A DNA stretch of 64,000 nucleotides. It comes from Mycobacterium sp. GTDB taxonomy: Bacteria; Actinomycetota; Actinomycetes; Mycobacteriales; Mycobacteriaceae. The stretch is from positions 1 through 64,000 of the forward strand of contig JALHRH010000001.1 in NCBI GenBank assembly GCA_022841565.1, in the 5' to 3' direction. Every line of letters starts with the position of its first letter. Positions within the stretch are counted from its first letter, which is position 1. The translations under genes and the position numbers were made by a program. The notes under the pieces were generated by a model. The model was not told the DNA's origin. It saw only the letters and a list, made by a program, of their open reading frames with translations, and did not search any database. Positions 18,265 to 32,525 of the stretch are shown piece by piece.

Positions 18265-19173
18265 TTATGCCTGAAAGCCTACTGCTGCAAGCGAATTCGT
18301 TGACCTTTTGGTGAACGACCGAAGGTTGCGGCGCACGATGCGATCCAGCACCCGGTCGGGTACGACACGGCTGATCCGCACCAGGATCGCAGCGTCACGC
18401 CCGATGGTGTACCGGGTCCGCGGATGAGACGCGGTCGCGGCCTTGGCGATAACTTTCGCGGCATGTTCGGCCGGCACGCCGGCGTCGATAAACGATCGCG
18501 CTTGCGCCGTGACGGCTGCGCTGAGATCGCCGTAGCGCGCCAGTTGCACAGCGCTCATGGTCGCCTTCAGTCCCTCCGCAGTCGCGATCCCTCGCACTGG
18601 CATCTCGGTCTTGACCGCGCCGGGTTCGATGACAACTACCTTGACGCCCAACTCGGCGACCTCCCGCCGCAACGCGTCGCTGGCGGCCTCCAGGGCGAAT
18701 TTCGACCCCGCGTACGCGCCATAAGTCGGCAAGACCACCTTTCCGCCAACGGAGCTGATGTTCACAACAGTGCCCGCGCTATGTAAGAGGGCAGGCAACA
18801 GCGCCTGAGTGATCGCGATGTGACCGAACAGATTGACTTCGAACTGCCGGCGCCACTGCGCTATCGGCAGCGTCTCGACCGGCGCATTGATCGAGATCCC
18901 CGCGTTGTTGACGAGCGCTCGAAGGGGGCGTTGGTGCGGGTCGCGCGTGACCCGGTCGGCGATCGCCGCAATATTCGATTCAACGGTGATGTCGAGGATG
19001 TACGGCTCGATTCCTTCCTCGCGCAGCGCGTCGGCGTCGACATCTCTGCGTACCCCGGCGAGCACGTGAAATCCTTTGCGAGCCAACTCTTTAGCGGTGG
19101 CCGCGCCCATGCCGGTCGAAGCGCCGGTCACGACGACCAGCTCGCTGCGGTGGGGGGACTTGGACGAGTTCAT
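18265..19173 (-). CDS. short-chain dehydrogenase/reductase
   Basis: VTGASTGMGAATA, NNAGIS, YAGSKFALE motifs. Confidence 0.9.
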   Translation of the reverse strand: MNSSKSPHRSELVVVTGASTGMGAATAKELARKGFHVLAGVRRDVDADALREEGIEPYILDITVESNIAAIADRVTRDPHQRPLRALVNNAGISINAPVETLPIAQWRRQFEVNLFGHIAITQALLPALLHSAGTVVNISSVGGKVVLPTYGAYAGSKFALEAASDALRREVAELGVKVVVIEPGAVKTEMPVRGIATAEGLKATMSAVQLARYGDLSAAVTAQARSFIDAGVPAEHAAKVIAKAATASHPRTRYTIGRDAAILVRISRVVPDRVLDRIVRRNLRSFTKRSTNSLAAVGFQA

Positions 19174-19202
19174 GGCCGTCTCCGTGCAGTGTGGGTAATT
19201 GA

Positions 19203-19249
19203 GTTGACACTGTCAGCTAAAGGTAGGCGTTTCTGTTGACGGTGTCAAC
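19203..19249. promoter_or_regulatory. two tandem candidate TetR operators
   Basis: GTTGAC-act-GTCAGC (19203-19217) and GTTGAC-ggt-GTCAAC (19235-19249), 32 bp apart between divergent SDR and TetR genes. Confidence 0.6.
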
Positions 19250-19274
19250 TCAAATCCCGGCTTATGCTCTGCAC

Positions 19275-19862
19275 GTGGTGAGCAGAGCGGAGAGTGCTGC
19301 GGCAACCCGCCGGTCGCTGCTCGAGGCTGCGGGAGTCTTGCTCGACCTCGGGGGGGTCGAGGCCGTGACCTTGCGCGAGGTTGGTGCCCGCAGCGGCGTG
19401 TCCCGGTCGGCGGCTTATCGTCATTTCGCTGACAAGGAATCTCTGCTTGCAGTGCTGGCGACGAATGCGCTGCACGAATTAGGTGATGCGCTGGAGGTGT
19501 TGGCCGCCAGCGACGACTCGCCCGAGGAGGCTTTGCGATCCGCCCTGCTTGCGCTGATCACCCTGGGTCGCACTCGGCCGCACCTGTATCGTCTGGTTTT
19601 CACCACATCGCCGGGTGACCTGATCGCCGCGGCGCAAGCGGGTGAACGCACGCAACATCTGTTTCTCGACATCGTCGGTCGAATCACCGGTCCGGAGCAG
19701 GCGAGACGGTATGGGGCGCTTCTGTTGGCCAGCGCCCACGGCATCACGGGCCTGGATTTGAGCGGCCACCTGGATCTGAACAAGTGGCACACCGACGCGG
19801 AGGAACTGGTCGACACGATGATTGGCCTGCTTCCTGCCGCGACCGTGCCGACAGATGCATGA
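19275..19862 (+). CDS. TetR family transcriptional regulator
   Basis: HTH VTLREVGARSGVSRSAAYRHFADKESLL. Start set downstream of the operator (ORF track start 19236 lies inside it). Confidence 0.8.
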   Translation: MVSRAESAAATRRSLLEAAGVLLDLGGVEAVTLREVGARSGVSRSAAYRHFADKESLLAVLATNALHELGDALEVLAASDDSPEEALRSALLALITLGRTRPHLYRLVFTTSPGDLIAAAQAGERTQHLFLDIVGRITGPEQARRYGALLLASAHGITGLDLSGHLDLNKWHTDAEELVDTMIGLLPAATVPTDA

Positions 19863-20986
19863 GTGCCGAAATCATTGCACGGCAACCGCTTACCTCGCGG
19901 TTGTATCGGGTACCCGGAAGCGTGCGATGCCGAGCGCTGCTGTTCGGAGTGTGGGCGACGGCCCTGCTGGTTGCCGGTTGCGGTCATCCCGACGGCATGT
20001 CGCGGTCGAGTACGCCCACCGCGCCGTTCGGTGTGCCTACCGAGGGCAGCCGCCCGCCGAACACTGGTCTGCCACCGGCCGCCGAGCCCCGGCAAGCGCC
20101 GCCACCTGCGCAGGCGCTGCCCGGGCGAACCGTCGCGGTGGGACGTTCGCCGGAGGGCGTCGTGGTCGATGCGCAAACACGGATCGTCGCCGTCGCAGCA
20201 CGCGACCCCGACGAAGTGGTGCTGCTCGACGCCGACTCGGGCGCCGTCACGAGACGGGTCCCGCTGCCGGGGAAGGTGCGCCACCTGCAGCTCGCCGGGC
20301 CCGGCGGGCCGGTGCTGGTTCCGGTGGAAACTGCCGATGTCCTGATCCGCATCGAACTGCCCGAGGGCAAGTCACAGCCGGCGATCCATACCGGCGAGCA
20401 CCCGCACGACGCGGCCGCGGCAGCCAACGGCACCGTTTTCGTCGCCAATGAACACGACGGAACGGTGGCCGTGCTACGCGGTGATCAAATCGTCAAAGTC
20501 TTCGCAGACCCAGTCCAGCCGGCCGGGACGGCGCCGGTGGGAACGTCGATGGGCGTGCTGGACGTGCGCAAGAACGACCTGACGGTCTATGACGCCGAAC
20601 GGTTGACCATTGTCGGATCGGCACCGGCCGGGGCGGGACCTACGCATCTGGTCGCTGACCGGCACGGGCGGATGATCGCCGCGGATACCCGCGGTGACAC
20701 CGTACGGGTGTTCACCCCACTGCCCACGCCGCGTGAGGTCGCCACCGTGGCTCAGCCGGGAGGGCCGTATGGCATCGCTTACGACTGGTCGCGCGACCGG
20801 CTCTGGGTGGCTTCCTCGGGAACCAACGACATCGTCGGTTACGACATGAGCGGCCCGAGCCCGCGTGAGGTGCAGCGCTTCCCCACGGTGCAGAATCCCA
20901 ACACCGTTGGCGTCGACGCGGACACCGGCCGGTTGTTCGTCGCCGGGGTCAGCGCTGGCGTCCTGCAGATCATCGATCCCACATGA
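19859..20986 (+). CDS. YncE-like beta-propeller lipoprotein
   Basis: Signal peptide with lipobox (LLVAGCGH); repeated propeller motifs; ATGA overlap with the upstream TetR gene. Confidence 0.75.
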   Translation: MSAEIIARQPLTSRLYRVPGSVRCRALLFGVWATALLVAGCGHPDGMSRSSTPTAPFGVPTEGSRPPNTGLPPAAEPRQAPPPAQALPGRTVAVGRSPEGVVVDAQTRIVAVAARDPDEVVLLDADSGAVTRRVPLPGKVRHLQLAGPGGPVLVPVETADVLIRIELPEGKSQPAIHTGEHPHDAAAAANGTVFVANEHDGTVAVLRGDQIVKVFADPVQPAGTAPVGTSMGVLDVRKNDLTVYDAERLTIVGSAPAGAGPTHLVADRHGRMIAADTRGDTVRVFTPLPTPREVATVAQPGGPYGIAYDWSRDRLWVASSGTNDIVGYDMSGPSPREVQRFPTVQNPNTVGVDADTGRLFVAGVSAGVLQIIDPT

Positions 20987-21003
20987 GGGTCTGAGGAGTA
21001 CCG

Positions 21004-21786
21004 ATGCCCCGTTTGCACTGTGTTCGCCGAGGCGAGGGCAAGCCATTGTTGCTCGTCCACGGACTCGGATCCAGCTGGCGCAACTGGGATTTGGTGCTGC
21101 CGGTGCTGTCTGCTCACCGTGAAGTGTTTGCGGTGGATCTGCCTGGGTTCGGCGACAGCGCGCCCTGTCAAGGGGCGGTGACCATCGCGTCGTTGACCGA
21201 TGCCGTCGAGGCGTTCATCGGTGAACACCAACTTGGTGACATCGACGTGGTGGGCAGTTCGATGGGTGCCCGCATGGTGCTGGAGATGGCCCGTCGCGGG
21301 CACGCCGGAACGGTAGTGGCGCTGGATCCCGGCGGCTTCTGGACGGACGCCGAACTCAAGATCTTCGGCCTGACGGTGGGCGCGTCGATCGGATTGGTCC
21401 GTCGGCTGCAACCGGCACTGCCCACGCTGACCCGTAGCAGGATCGGGCGAACTGCATTGCTGATGCAATTTTCGGCGAAGCCCTGGCGGTTGCCGGCCGG
21501 ACTGGTGTTGCAGGAACTGCGTAGCTTCGCCCGCGCCACCCGGCTCGACGAGGCGTTGGATGCACTGGTTCATGGGCCGAAGCAGCAAGGAGCGCCAGCC
21601 GGCTCGCTGCGCGGACGAGCGGTCATTGGATGGGGCCGAAACGACCGGGTAACCCTGCCGCGCCAGGCTGCCCGTGCCCAGCGGCTGTTCCCCGATGCCA
21701 CCGTGCACTGGTTCGACGACTGCGGGCATTTTCCGCACTGGGACCAGCCCGAACAGGCGGCCGAGCTGATTCTGCAGGTCACGTAG
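21004..21786 (+). CDS. alpha/beta hydrolase
   Basis: LLVHGLGSSWRNWD, VVGSSMGARMVLE nucleophile elbow, C-terminal DDCGHFPHWDQPEQ. Confidence 0.9.
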   Translation: MPRLHCVRRGEGKPLLLVHGLGSSWRNWDLVLPVLSAHREVFAVDLPGFGDSAPCQGAVTIASLTDAVEAFIGEHQLGDIDVVGSSMGARMVLEMARRGHAGTVVALDPGGFWTDAELKIFGLTVGASIGLVRRLQPALPTLTRSRIGRTALLMQFSAKPWRLPAGLVLQELRSFARATRLDEALDALVHGPKQQGAPAGSLRGRAVIGWGRNDRVTLPRQAARAQRLFPDATVHWFDDCGHFPHWDQPEQAAELILQVT

Positions 21787-21799
21787 CGACACGCCGCAA

Positions 21800-21815
21800 A
21801 CACAACCACTTGTGT
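21800..21815. promoter_or_regulatory. NrdR box 1 (nrdF2 promoter)
   Basis: ACACAA-ccac-TTGTGT, perfect inverted repeat. Confidence 0.7.
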
Positions 21816-21831
21816 TGCACCAGCTTGTCGG

Positions 21832-21847
21832 ACACTAGGGGTAGTGT
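21832..21847. promoter_or_regulatory. NrdR box 2 (nrdF2 promoter)
   Basis: ACACTA-gggg-TAGTGT, perfect inverted repeat, 32 bp downstream of box 1. Confidence 0.75.
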
Positions 21848-21897
21848 CTGAAGCCTAAGCAAGTCCGGCGCTGCCGGCAGCCGATTCAGCCTGGTGA

Positions 21898-23417
<1,520 letters not shown>

Positions 23418-23582
23418 GCGGGACTTTTCGGGGGTACCGTCTGCACTTGCCGATGATAAAGAAGCGCGACGACAAGCGGGACTTCAAGCCCACGTGTGCG
23501 CGTCGTGAACGCAGTGTGAATAGTCTTCCCAGGACGCCTTCGCAAGTGGCGTCGTCGACCTCGCGTTCGGGACACTGAGCCG

Positions 23583-23999
23583 GTGACGAGAGACCATTCC
23601 GATAGCGCCCATCCCCACTTCTTTCGGTCGGTAATCCGCTGGCTGCAGGCCGGCTATCCCGAAGGCGTGCCCGGGCCTGATCGGGTCCCACTGTTCGCAC
23701 TGCTGCGCAGCACGCCGCTGACCTCCGATCAGCTCAAAGAAGTGATCGCCAACCTCACAGCGCAGGGATCCCCCGCGGCGGCGGACGGCGTGATCGACGG
23801 CAACGAAATCGCTGAGCACATCGCCGAATTGACCCACCGCGACCCGGGGCCCGAGAACGTCCGGCGGGTGGCTGCCACGCTTGCCGCCGCGGGCTGGCCG
23901 CTGGCCGGCATCGACGTCAGCGAAGTGATTCCTGGCGACGAGGACGGCGAAGCGGCCGAAGAGGTGGCGGCGAAGCTACGGGTTATCTCACCGGGCTGA
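23583..23999 (+). CDS. DUF3349-like protein (Rv3046c-like)
   Basis: RWLQAGYPEGVPGPDRVPLFALLRSTPLTSDQLKEVIANL; position between nrdF2 and adhC. Confidence 0.75.
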   Translation: MTRDHSDSAHPHFFRSVIRWLQAGYPEGVPGPDRVPLFALLRSTPLTSDQLKEVIANLTAQGSPAAADGVIDGNEIAEHIAELTHRDPGPENVRRVAATLAAAGWPLAGIDVSEVIPGDEDGEAAEEVAAKLRVISPG

Positions 24000-24003
24000 A
24001 CAC

Positions 24004-25050
24004 TTACAGCGTTGAGATGTCGATGACGAAGCGATAGCGCACGTCGCTGGCCAGGACGCGCTCGTAGGCTTCGTTGACGTAATCGGCTGCGATGACCTCG
24101 ATTTCGGGCGTCACGTGGTGTTCGGCGCAGAAATCGAGCATCTCCTGGGTCTCGGCGATGCCGCCGATGTTCGACCCGGACAGGCTGCGCCGCGCCAGCG
24201 CGAGCGGGAACGCGGGCACTTCCATCGGATGCTCGGGAATGCCGAGTTCGACCAAGGTGCCGTCGACGTCGAGGAGGCCGAGGTACTGGCCGAGATTCAG
24301 GTTCGCCGAGACGGTGTTCAGGATCAGATCGAAGCTACCCCGCAATTTCTTGAACGTGTCGGAATCGGCGGTCGCGTAGTAATTGCTTGCGCCCAAACGC
24401 AATCCGTCTTCCATCTTCTTGAGGGATTGCGACAGCACGCTCACCTCACAACCCATCGCCGCGCCCAGCTTGACGCCCATGTGCCCCAGGCCGCCCAGGC
24501 CGACAATCGCCAGTCGGGTGTCGTGGCCGGCCTTCCAGTGCCGCAGCGGTGAGAACAGCGTAATGCCGGCGCACAGCAGCGGGGCGGCGGCATCCAACGG
24601 CAGCGACTCCGGGATGCGCACGACGAAGTTTTCGTTCACGACGACAGCCTGGCTGTAGCCGCCCTGGGTCGGGGTGCCGTCCTTGTCGATGGAGTTGTAG
24701 GTAAATGTGGCACCGGGCTTGCAGTACTGCTCGAGTCCGGCCGTGCAGCTACTGCACTGCCCGCACGAGTTCACCATGCAGCCGACACCGACGCGGTCGC
24801 CGACCTGGTGCTTGGTCACGTCGGAGCCGACGGCGGTGACCACGCCCGCGATCTCGTGGCCCGGCACGACCGGGTAATTCGGTACGCCCCATTCGGCTTT
24901 AACGGTGTGGATGTCGGAGTGGCAGATTCCGGCGAACTTGATCTCGATCGCCACGTCGTGGGGGCCGGGATCGCGGCGCTCGATCGTGGTCTTGGTCAGC
25001 GGTTCGGTAGCCGAGGTGGCGGCGTAGGCGGAAACGGTGCTCATCATCAT
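24004..25050 (-). CDS. adhC: NADP-dependent alcohol dehydrogenase AdhC
   Basis: Zinc ADH signature [25 protein letters not shown]; strong resemblance to mycobacterial AdhC. Confidence 0.95.
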   Translation of the reverse strand: MMMSTVSAYAATSATEPLTKTTIERRDPGPHDVAIEIKFAGICHSDIHTVKAEWGVPNYPVVPGHEIAGVVTAVGSDVTKHQVGDRVGVGCMVNSCGQCSSCTAGLEQYCKPGATFTYNSIDKDGTPTQGGYSQAVVVNENFVVRIPESLPLDAAAPLLCAGITLFSPLRHWKAGHDTRLAIVGLGGLGHMGVKLGAAMGCEVSVLSQSLKKMEDGLRLGASNYYATADSDTFKKLRGSFDLILNTVSANLNLGQYLGLLDVDGTLVELGIPEHPMEVPAFPLALARRSLSGSNIGGIAETQEMLDFCAEHHVTPEIEVIAADYVNEAYERVLASDVRYRFVIDISTL

Positions 25051-25127
25051 CCTTTGGGATCTAGTTACGCTCCAATAAAGGTTAGTTAAGTTAACGGTCT
25101 CCGGCCAGTCGCTCGGGAGTTGCGCTG

Positions 25128-26219
25128 TCAGTTGATTGGGGCGTTGATCCAGCGCAGGTCATTGACGATGCCGCGGGCGGCGATGAGTCCTTCGCCGCCT
25201 TGCCAGATTTCGTCGTCGACGACGAAGATTCGGTTGTCGCGGTTGGCGCCGAGCCGGCGCCAGGGTGCGCTGTCCAGGACTGTGGCGGCGCGCTGGGCGG
25301 CCGCGGCCGAGGCGCATGACACATAGACGATGTCGGCATCGGCCGCGGAGAAGTCCGGATTCCTGGCCAGGTCGGTGTCGGTGGTGCCGAACTCCTTAAA
25401 GGGTTTGTCGGTGAACCGCTGCGCCGGGGGACGGTCCACCCCCACCGCGCTCAGCACGCTGGCCGGAAAGTTGTTGGCCCCGTAAACGCGCAGACTGCTG
25501 GTGGTCAGCTGCACCACCGACACCTGGAAGTGGGCCGCGTCGTGCTTGGCGCCGATATCGGTGGCGCGCTGGCGGAAACCGTTGAGCAGTGCGTCGGCGG
25601 CCGCGGCGCGACCCGTCGCGGCTCCGACGCCGCGCAGGTTGTCCTCCCAGGCTGCGCCGGGGGCTGCGGTGAACACCGTCGCAGCGATCGCCGCCAGCTG
25701 CGGATACAACGCCGGCGTCAACGCGACCGAGCCCAGGATCAAGTCCGGGCGGACTGCCGCGATGGCCTTCAAATCGGGTGCGTTGCGCGAACCGACGCCG
25801 GGCGCATCATGCACCACCTTCCCGAGGTAGGACGGCTGCGTCGACGAGCCGTCCGGCAAGGCCGCGGCGACCACCCGGGATTGCAGGCCCAGCGCACACA
25901 GCGAGTCGAGCTGGTCTCCGGAGAGCACCACGATGCGCTGCGGGTCGGCCGGCACCTGGGCTTCGTCGGGAACCACGCCCGCCGCGTTGCGGGCCAGTCG
26001 CGGGGGACCGGGGTCGGGCGCGGCGGCGTCGCGCGCGCACGATTCGTCGGCCTTGCGGTCGTTTCCCAGCACCCCTGCACCCGCGATCTGGGTAGTGGGC
26101 GTGACCATCGACCCCGGCGACGCCTCCGACGGCTTATCCGAACTGCACGCGCCACACGTCAGGACCAACGCCAGCATGGACACGGCGGCCACGCTGGTTC
26201 GGATGCCGCGGGATTGCAC
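25128..26219 (-). CDS. fecB: Fe(3+)-siderophore/dicitrate-binding periplasmic lipoprotein FecB
   Basis: Lipobox LTCGAC; periplasmic-binding [25 protein letters not shown]; divergent from ctaD. Start uncertain (ORF extends to 26276). Confidence 0.88.
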   Translation of the reverse strand: MQSRGIRTSVAAVSMLALVLTCGACSSDKPSEASPGSMVTPTTQIAGAGVLGNDRKADESCARDAAAPDPGPPRLARNAAGVVPDEAQVPADPQRIVVLSGDQLDSLCALGLQSRVVAAALPDGSSTQPSYLGKVVHDAPGVGSRNAPDLKAIAAVRPDLILGSVALTPALYPQLAAIAATVFTAAPGAAWEDNLRGVGAATGRAAAADALLNGFRQRATDIGAKHDAAHFQVSVVQLTTSSLRVYGANNFPASVLSAVGVDRPPAQRFTDKPFKEFGTTDTDLARNPDFSAADADIVYVSCASAAAAQRAATVLDSAPWRRLGANRDNRIFVVDDEIWQGGEGLIAARGIVNDLRWINAPIN

Positions 26220-26289
26220 GCGTCCGACGTTAACATCCGGCCTGCTCAGACCCCGCTGTCGACGCCGCAGGAGCAAGCTCCCAGAATGA

Positions 26290-28152
<1,863 letters not shown>

Positions 28153-28162
28153 TGGCCCGTAG

Positions 28163-29425
<1,263 letters not shown>

Positions 29426-29717
29426 TTGATCCGCGCGCGGCGTATCAGGCCGCGCTCACCTGGTCACTTGTGTCCGACGGACGCGACACCAATACCGAGC
29501 ACGCCTGCCCACGATCGGCGCCGCGAACCCCACCGAGCCCGATCTACGGCTGGGGTGCGAGGAGGCTCGATGAGCCGCGCCAGCGCCACCTTCGGCGATT
29601 GAAAAGCTATGAACTATGTTTCATACTTGTTACAGGCGTGTTTCGTTGTTGTGCAATCCTTCGATCGCGCGAATCCCACCAATCCTTCAATGGCTTACAG
29701 AGTAGGAGGGTTACAAA

Positions 29718-30155
29718 GTGAGTACTTATGTGCGGCGTGGGGTCGGACTCGTCTTGGCGGGTCTAGCAATCACTACGGCCATGGTGGCTGCGCCTGCCCA
29801 TCCGGCCCGCGCCTACCAACTGGACGGCACGGTGCGCCATGCCGCGACCGCAGCAAGCGATGCGCCGACGAACTTGCCGCCACTTCATAAACACTACGGA
29901 GCCATTGCCTACAGCCATGACGGCGCATCGGGCATTGCGCGGCGTCAGTTGTCCAAGCTGGGTGCGCAGCAGCAGGCACTGCAGCGATGCGGCGTCAGCA
30001 CCTGCCGCGTGGTCAGCACCTTCACCCATTGCGGTGCGGTCGCCCATGACGGCGCGAATTATCATGGCGGGCTGGGTCTTTCACGCAGCGCTGCCGAGGC
30101 GCACGCAATGAGTCGGCTAGGTGGCGGATGGATCGTCGACTGGGCCTGCAACTAG
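29718..30155 (+). CDS. secreted DUF4189-like protein
   Basis: Signal peptide; HYGAIAYSHDGASG ... ALQRCGVSTCRVVSTFTHCGAVAHDG; Cys-rich. Confidence 0.7.
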   Translation: MSTYVRRGVGLVLAGLAITTAMVAAPAHPARAYQLDGTVRHAATAASDAPTNLPPLHKHYGAIAYSHDGASGIARRQLSKLGAQQQALQRCGVSTCRVVSTFTHCGAVAHDGANYHGGLGLSRSAAEAHAMSRLGGGWIVDWACN

Positions 30156-30274
30156 AACGGTCGGTCATGCTCGCAATGGCAACTTGTACTGGCCGGCGGC
30201 GTGCCGGTTCGAATTTGCCCCACCTTTTGGGCGGGCCGTGCGGGCGTGTGCGAGCCGGCGGTCGCGGCGTGTCG

Positions 30275-30345
30275 CACAGGTGGGGCCAAGTCAGACCGTC
30301 ACACCAATACCCGCCGCCTCACAGGTGGGGCCACTTCAAGCCGTC
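30275..30345. repeat. IS21-family-like terminal repeat remnant
   Basis: CACAGGTGGGGCCAAGTCAGACCGTC (30275-30300) and CACAGGTGGGGCCACTTCAAGCCGTC (30320-30345), 22/26 identical, 45-bp period; no transposase ORF nearby. Confidence 0.45.
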
Positions 30346-30686
30346 CTCGTGGGGTGGAGGCTCAAGTGATCATCGAAGACTGGGAGGTGCGACTACTGCT
30401 ACTTCTTACAACGCCAACCGGCCCCACTCCGCCCACCGCAGGGCGCACCCCAACCTGGCTCTACAGCACGGGGCGATCCTCGGTCTTTGGGCGGGGCCAT
30501 CCTGAAGTTTCGCTGCTGGTGCTGGACGCTGCGGTGAGCGCCTTCGACTCCTGCAATCGTCCCGCCCAATGCACGTAACCCAGTTTGAACATGTGGCCGG
30601 GTATCCAGGCAGAGAGTTCACTTCCGGTGACGGCAACACAATGCGAACCCGTCTTAGGACGGCTCAATAGAACGGAACCCCTTCAC

Positions 30687-31742
30687 ATGTTCACCGGCAT
30701 CTTTCCCAAGATGGGTGTCGTAACTACAGGCACCGCTTTCCTCCTCGGCGCCGCCATCCTTCGCGTCGGCGCAGCAGTAGCAGACCCAAACCAGGATCAG
30801 GAGTTTCTGGCAGCACTCGACAGAGAGGGCGTCTCCGCTTTGGAAAACGTGCCAAGCGTGATTGCCGCCGCCCACCGAGTCTGTCGCGAACTTGACGGCG
30901 GCATCCCGGCGGATGAAGTCGTCAATCGTATGACCACCTTTGCGAACGGTCACGAACCCAGTGGGAATTTATACCCTCGCGAACGCCTCACGCGCACCTT
31001 CACACGCTTCGTATCTGTGGCGGTGGAAGTCTACTGTCCCCGCCATCAGGGCAAGGTGGCTTCCGTGGCAAATGCCTTGCCGGGAGCGAATAACACCGCG
31101 CACCCCATTGCCGCGTATAACACAGTTGTATCCGGAAGTGGTGTTCGCGACCGGCGCCCTGTCTCTGCGCTCATCGATGAGCCGGGGTTGATGCTGGGAC
31201 GGGTGGACGCCCATGTGGTCCGCCTGCCAGGCTCCACCGTCGTCGCCATATTCCCCGCTTGGCACGACTGGGTTGATCGATCGGACGACAACACAGCTAG
31301 CCCAATCCCCGCGTTGCCCATCGACGGGTTTGCCGCGGGGGAGACCATCGCACCGGCGCCGCCGCAAGTTCCAACACCGCTGCCACCGCCGGCGAACATC
31401 CTCATGCCACCACGGGCGCCTGCGCCGGCGCGACAGCAGCAGCCACCGCCACCTCCGCAGCAGCCACCGTCACCTCCGCAGCAGCCGCCGCCGCCTCCGC
31501 AGCAGCCGCCGCCGCCTCCGGAGCAGCCCCCGCCACCTCCGGAGCAGCCACCACAACAGATGCAGCCACCAGCTGCCGCTCCTCAGCCGGGTGCTGGCGG
31601 TGGCGGCGGCGGGCTTGGCGGCAGCGGCGGTGGCGGCGGTGGAGGTAGTGGAGGTAGCGGCGGCGGACTCGGTGGTGGCGACCAGGCAGGGCCAGCATCG
31701 CCGGGACCCATGCCGCCGGGCGTTATCAGGGTCCTACCGTGA
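30687..31742 (+). CDS. secreted DUF732-like protein with Pro/Gln-rich and Gly-rich C-terminus
   Basis: Signal peptide ending AVADP; DQEFLAALDREGV...CRELDGGIPADEVVNRM; PPPPQQ repeats then GGGGSGG tract. Confidence 0.7.
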   Translation: MFTGIFPKMGVVTTGTAFLLGAAILRVGAAVADPNQDQEFLAALDREGVSALENVPSVIAAAHRVCRELDGGIPADEVVNRMTTFANGHEPSGNLYPRERLTRTFTRFVSVAVEVYCPRHQGKVASVANALPGANNTAHPIAAYNTVVSGSGVRDRRPVSALIDEPGLMLGRVDAHVVRLPGSTVVAIFPAWHDWVDRSDDNTASPIPALPIDGFAAGETIAPAPPQVPTPLPPPANILMPPRAPAPARQQQPPPPPQQPPSPPQQPPPPPQQPPPPPEQPPPPPEQPPQQMQPPAAAPQPGAGGGGGGLGGSGGGGGGGSGGSGGGLGGGDQAGPASPGPMPPGVIRVLP

Positions 31743-31889
31743 GACACGGCAGGACAGCAGACCCAGCGAACGGGCACCGTTGAATCGGCGCCCGGTGTTG
31801 ACGCGTGTGCCGCGAAGTCGGGGACGTCGAGTAGGCGCCGTTTAGCGGAAGAGTCGTGCTGCGGGAGTTCGGGCAGGAAAACTAAAGCC

Positions 31890-32278
31890 CTAGCACGGAG
31901 ACGCCGTTGAGACGCCGAGATCGCCTGCCGCTGAGCGCATTCGCTCGTCGTATGGGATGACCGTGCGCAATGAGTCGCCAGCTCGCTGTGCAGCGACGAG
32001 GTGTATAGCGTCGAGGCTCCGCAGGCGCAACGGCATTAAGACGCCCACGTCGTCGAGCAGCTGTCGGGTCAGCATGACAATGTCCAGTTTTGCAAGGTGG
32101 TCTCGGGCGCCAGCGATGGCCTGAGCTCCGTTGGGTGCGACTGCGCGTATCAGCTCGGTGCCGGCCAGAGCCGATGAGAACGAGCTGTCGTCGGCGCATG
32201 AGCCCAGAAAGTGCTTGTGTGCCCGCGATTCACCTCCGCGACAACAAGTTTGACCAAGGCGGAGGTATCCGAATAGAT
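31890..32278 (-). pseudogene. VapC-like PIN-domain toxin, frameshifted
   Basis: N-terminal IYSDTSALVKLVVAE in one frame, ESRAHKHFLGSCADDSSFSSALAGTELIRAV...LRSLDAIHLVAAQRAGDSLRTVIPYDERMRSAAGDLGV in the next; shift near 32241-32245. Confidence 0.6.
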
Positions 32279-32287
32279 CCGTACGGG

Positions 32288-32470
32288 CTAGCGCTCGTCG
32301 CGCCGGAGCCGCGCAAGCGTCTCAGAGGCGCTGTGCGTATACGCGGCGGGTTCGAGGTCTTCGGAGTTCAGTAAACGCCCACCTTGACAACGTCACCCGC
32401 GTTAATGAGGTCCTCCCGGGAACGCTCGTGATGGGTGCCACGCGCCACGGGATGACCGTGTAGCTGGCCG
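32288..32470 (-). pseudogene. VapB-like antitoxin remnant, frameshifted
   Basis: GHPVARGTHHERSREDLINAGDVVKVGVY* and, in another frame, NSEDLEPAAYTHSASETLARLRRDER*; immediately upstream of the vapC remnant. Confidence 0.45.
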
Positions 32471-32525
32471 CGGGGTAACGCGACCCGGCAGTCGTCGCGG
32501 CGGTGGGGTACGGCACGATGTCTGA

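Noticed and set aside
30401-30600. Possible continuation of the IS21-like element or a CRISPR-like repeat array
   Set aside because: Only two clear repeat units with one 19-bp spacer-like gap; no further units, no cas genes, no transposase.
31402-31777. Pro-rich and Ala-rich antisense ORFs over the Pro/Gly repeat region
   Set aside because: Products of simple-sequence repeats read in other frames.
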